Below, piece after piece: positions 61,758 to 64,000 of a DNA stretch of 64,000 bases. Position 1 is the first letter of the stretch. The number at the start of each line of letters is the position of its first letter. Below the pieces are notes generated by a model. It was not told the DNA's origin. It did not search any database and saw nothing but the letters and a program-made list of their open reading frames with translations. The DNA comes from Pampus argenteus (lineage: Eukaryota > Chordata > Actinopteri > Scombriformes > Stromateidae): NCBI GenBank assembly GCA_036937835.1, contig CM072878.1, positions 8,358,501 to 8,422,500 on the forward strand, read 5' to 3'. Both the position numbers and the translations under genes were made by a program.

Positions 61758-63082
61758 CTGTGTGTGTGTTGTCCCAACTACAGGCCCTAGTGGTTAATGT
61801 GGGATGAGTAGAAGGTTATGTCAACATTCTGTCTATTGATTTCTCTTCAGGCTCTCTCTAACCTTTTCACTTACAACCTTTTTAGCCCCCATTGCTTATA
61901 TCTCCTCTCCAATAATTAAACAAAAAGCACATATAAAACCGTCAAGTTCACGGCTCAGTGAAATCAGCAGCAAACGAGCCAATGATTAAACAAAATTGTT
62001 AAAATAAATATGCGACCTTGTTGTCACTCGTCCACGATTGCAGTGATTTGATTATTCAATTCTTTCAAATCAGCATTTTAGTTTTAATCTCATCCTCCCT
62101 GTATGATTCTTCAGGATTCCACCTTAGATGATGATTAGATTATATATGATAGGAAATAGGAGAGAGAGAGCGATGGTTTATGGTTGGGGCCACAGAGACA
62201 CCCCACGGGTTATGTTTATGTTTATGTTTATGTTTATATGTATATAGCATGTTTATTAAGGATCTGAGGATTCTGGGAAATGTTGAGCAGAGGTTTCAGC
62301 TACAGGCCAGTTTTAAAATAGTCTTTTGAACGCAAGGAATTCACATTTCGTTTTAGCTCATGGCACATCTGGGTTAACTAACCGATATCTGGAGGAGGCA
62401 GGTAGACTCAGGCAGTCTCAGGTGAGTAATGTGTGTGGCAAAGTTTTGGCTTCATCTACATAGCAGCTCTTATTCACAAACATTTGTAATCCTCAGGGAG
62501 ATTTTGACATAACAGTGGATGCATTAGGACAGACAACTTAAGGGATCTTACTTTAGAAAAAAAATCATGAAAGCTTTGTCTGTTACATCATCTACTTCGC
62601 TTTATATAAGCTAAGAGCTGTAATTTAAATAGAATGCACAGAAAAGGTGCAGGGTTTACATCAATCAGTCGTCGTCGCTTCCATTTCGAGACATTAGTAT
62701 AATTATCATAAACAAACGAGACCGTCAGTGAAACAATGGCGTCAGCAGCGTCGGGGTTTCTTTATGCCTCCAATTAGAAAGTGTGCCTGTTCTTCCATCC
62801 AGGCAGACCTAAACGTTCAGTGAAGCAAAAAAAAAAAAAAATGCACAAAGGCAGTGTCAGAGAGGGGACCATGTTGACGCATTTAGCATAATGTCTAGGT
62901 TCAAGAAATAACTATTTTGTCAAAGAAAGAAATCTATCTAGAGTCCAGTATGGACATACTCTCATTCTTGATTGAGAACGTGTGTCCAATCTGGTATCTA
63001 TCTATAGTTTCTGTGTTTAATCCATTGGGAAAGCAGTACATTGACATTCTCATCCTTCACTTTGTGCATCCTCTCATTTCAC

Positions 63083-63084
<2 letters not shown>

Positions 63085-63126
<42 letters not shown>
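63085..63126. repeat. (GT)n microsatellite
   Basis: About 20 GT units near the right edge. Confidence 0.94.
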
Positions 63127-63128
<2 letters not shown>

Positions 63129-64000
63129 CCATTATTCCAGGGTGTGAGATCAATTGTCTTTGAGGAAAACGGAGAATATAATGGATGCAGAAGAAGGACA
63201 CAGAGCACTTCATAACAGCTCATCAGCGAGTCGTTGAGAGATTTATGTTTTGACAATGCAAATGTCTTCCAAACAATAGAAATCACAGGGGGGAAGGGGT
63301 CAGCTTTCACATCAGTGGATGAGTCACTGTTGTTTACAATCAACCAGAAAAAAAAGGAGGATTTCCTTCCAAGGTAACGGAAAGAGTGTGCGTTGCACTA
63401 TATGTTTGCATGTGTGTGTGTGAAAGTGAATCTTTCACCCTGCAGGCTTAAATGGAAACTGATGGACAAGATAGATGGGGTGATGAGAGAGTGAAGGGGA
63501 GACATCAGGGTGTGAATTCTAATAGTCTTCTAGCTAAGACATCCACAGCATCTCTCCATCTCATCTCTTATCCTCACTTGACTCCCTTCTTTCCTCTCCT
63601 CCTTCCCTCGTTCTCTCCATTTTTATCTCCAGCCTCTCAATTTCTTCCCTCCTCTTCTACCTCAACTTCTACCCTGTTGTGCTTCCCTCTCTTCTTGCCC
63701 CCCTCCTATCACTCGGTCTAAATCGTTCTTTGCATCATTTTTTAATTTTTTTTTTTTTAATCTCTCCTTATCTACTTCATTTCCTCCTTTGTCCCTCTGC
63801 TTCTCTCATTTTTCCATATCTCTTCGGAAACAAACACATTAGCAGAGATCAGAGAGGGAATCGCATCATCTCTAAGCCCTACACCCCCCTGCTGTTGCCC
63901 AGCAGGCCACTTCACGGCACCGTATCTGTGTGATGTGTGTGTCTTTTTGTGTTAACACATGATTAAGCATGTGCTTGTTTATGTGTGCCCAAAATGCAGA

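Larger units (their letters stand above)
52280..64000. other. Gene-poor region to the right edge
   Basis: About 11.7 kb with no exon that I can support on either strand. It contains CA/GT tracts (55736-55759, 55876-55913, 59200-59228, 61577-61602, 61702-61757, 63085-63126), a purine-rich stretch at 61240-61500 and pyrimidine-rich stretches at 53640-53760 and 63540-63700. Open frames of up to 129 codons here are low-complexity translations. Confidence 0.45.

Noticed and set aside
1..64000. CRISPR arrays, operons, tRNA or rRNA genes
   Set aside because: The window is vertebrate nuclear DNA; regular arrays present are simple microsatellites, and no tRNA or rRNA signature was noticed by eye, though small RNA genes could be missed without a covariance search.

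Overview
The window looks like a vertebrate nuclear genome, most likely a ray-finned (teleost) fish. Genes are split by GT-AG introns, CA/GT and AT microsatellites are very dense, and the mobile-element relics (L2-type LINE, a LINE with the GGTGGCGGTAATGCA 3' tail, Tc1 and hAT remnants, a FISNA-type NLR relic) are of kinds common in teleosts. No bacterial, plasmid or phage features were seen. Exons were assembled by hand from splice sites, phase and family resemblance; no alignment or RNA evidence was available.

Layout. (1) 233-5374, minus strand: the 5' part of a gene I call ciita (MHC class II transactivator). It has one large first coding exon and five short phase-1 exons, and the gene leaves the window at its left edge. 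(2) 7113-13136, minus strand: complete nubp1 (cytosolic Fe-S cluster scaffold ATPase), ten coding exons, 322 aa. (3) 13.2-28.9 kb: about 16 kb without a recognisable coding exon, rich in microsatellites, with a C+G-rich patch near 20.75 kb that may be a distant first exon of emp2. (4) 29230-30593, plus strand: complete emp2 (epithelial membrane protein 2, PMP22/claudin superfamily), four coding exons, 165 aa, with an L2 fragment in intron 2 flanked by a duplicated splice acceptor. (5) 33.8-34.6 kb: LINE remnants just upstream of the atf7ip2 promoter. (6) 34.7-40.5 kb, plus strand: atf7ip2 (SETDB1-cofactor family), ten coding exons, 347 aa, ending in a fibronectin type III domain. (7) 42.0-45.55 kb, plus strand: a decayed NLR gene (FISNA-NACHT-LRR-PRY/SPRY) with many frame breaks. 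(8) 45.6-64 kb: no convincing gene; microsatellites, a Tc1 relic and one possible orphan transmembrane exon.

The combination ciita, nubp1, emp2, atf7ip2 matches the human 16p13 neighbourhood (CIITA, TVP23A, NUBP1, TEKT5, EMP2, ATF7IP2), which supports all four identifications. Tekt5 and tvp23a exons were not seen, and atf7ip2 is oriented with emp2 rather than against it as I recall for human. The genes are not an operon and do unrelated jobs: MHC-II transcription, Fe-S protein assembly, a tetraspan membrane protein and H3K9-methylation support.

I found no convincing undescribed system. The most useful second-look items are the duplicated acceptor around the LINE in emp2, the nubp1 splice donor embedded in a tetranucleotide repeat, the combined CARD-like/acidic first exon and promoter candidate of ciita, the NLR relic, and several perfect quasi-palindromes in non-coding DNA.
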